This document shows positions 63,909-64,000 of a stretch of 64,000 nucleotides of DNA, one piece after another. Below the pieces are notes generated by a model that was not told the DNA's origin, searched no databases, and saw only the letters and a list, made by a program, of their open reading frames with translations. The translations under genes and the position numbers were made by a program. Origin of the DNA: Crocinitomicaceae bacterium (GTDB lineage: Bacteria > Bacteroidota > Bacteroidia > Flavobacteriales_D > Parvicellaceae); contig PAZE01000006.1 in the NCBI GenBank assembly GCA_002716065.1, positions 19,500 to 83,499 of the forward strand. The letters run 5' to 3'. Every line of letters begins with the position of its first letter. The first letter of the stretch is position 1.

Positions 63909-64000
63909 CGGCTTATTTTTTCTAATGCTTTTTTGTTTTTCGAGTTGTGTTTCAATTACTGAAAAACCGTTACCTATTTATGGATATAAAGAGTTTGATG
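63898..64000 (+). CDS. lipoprotein, partial; probable SCO-family protein cut by window end
   Basis: Only 34 codons are present. The start M-K-I-S-G-L-F-F-L-M-L-F-C-F-S-S-C is a lipoprotein signal (lipobox S-S-C, Cys17), and K-P-L-P-I-Y-G-Y-K resembles the early region of SCO lipoproteins. The ATG lies 11 bases inside the upstream SCO-like gene, so the two are probably co-translated. The rest is outside the window. Confidence 0.45.
   Translation, partial: MKISGLFFLMLFCFSSCVSITEKPLPIYGYKEFD

Overview
This window is a gene-dense, AT-rich chromosomal segment of a bacterium in the phylum Bacteroidota, most likely a Flavobacteriales-type organism (Flavobacteriaceae, Cryomorphaceae or Crocinitomicaceae relatives). 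The evidence is direct: type IX secretion genes (sprA, porX) and two cargo proteins with C-terminal sorting domains, a fused lpxC-fabZ gene, alternative complex III (ACIII) in place of a bc1 complex, a DUF6029 barrel and an Omp28 lipoprotein, and several upstream elements matching the Bacteroidota -7 box TAnnTTTG. Many genes lack an ATG start and seem to use TTG or GTG. No rRNA, tRNA, CRISPR array, prophage or insertion sequence was seen. Almost everything looks like core chromosome with family-typical gene order, and no intergenic gap exceeds about 210 bases.

Layout. 0-6 kb: a small membrane peptide, a Kazal-domain lipoprotein, sppA, the overlapping folK-deoxynucleoside kinase pair, an OmpA-like/TPR lipoprotein ending in a strong terminator, and a SPOR-like protein. 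6-18.4 kb: actABCDEF (ACIII) followed by coxB and coxA; coxB is split by an apparent one-base frameshift, and ActF carries a histidine-rich repeat insertion. 18.4-28 kb: an outer-membrane barrel protein, ruvB, queG, two unknown genes, porX, an HD phosphohydrolase, and lpxD-lpxC/fabZ-lpxA. 28-34.5 kb: a leftward thioredoxin-fold/barrel operon (TlpA-like, DUF6029, Omp28), two type IX secreted proteins and a sirtuin. 34.6-46.5 kb: maeB, ruvA, sprA, gcvH, a VanZ-like protein and tonB. 46.5-53.6 kb: cysC-cysD-cysN (cysD has an in-frame stop), deoC with two aldehyde dehydrogenase-type genes, a DUF2061 protein and cysQ. 53.6-59.8 kb: GDP-fucose synthesis (gmd, fcl) and polysaccharide genes (two Wzi-like barrels flanking a WecA-like transferase). 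59.8-64 kb: a second cytochrome oxidase block (heme farnesyltransferase, two subunit III proteins, subunit IV, an atypical SCO-like protein and the start of a probable second SCO lipoprotein).

How it fits together. The act/cox genes plus the distal oxidase block encode a quinol to cytochrome c to oxygen respiratory chain with its assembly factors. Several subunits have soluble insertions longer than I expect for the families: ActF, CoxB and both subunit III proteins. This lineage-specific elaboration is the most interesting feature here. cysC/cysD/cysN with cysQ supports making PAPS and recycling PAP next to GDP-fucose and surface polysaccharide genes, so a sulfated surface glycan is a reasonable but unproven idea. 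Family assignments come from motif recognition only; no database search was run.
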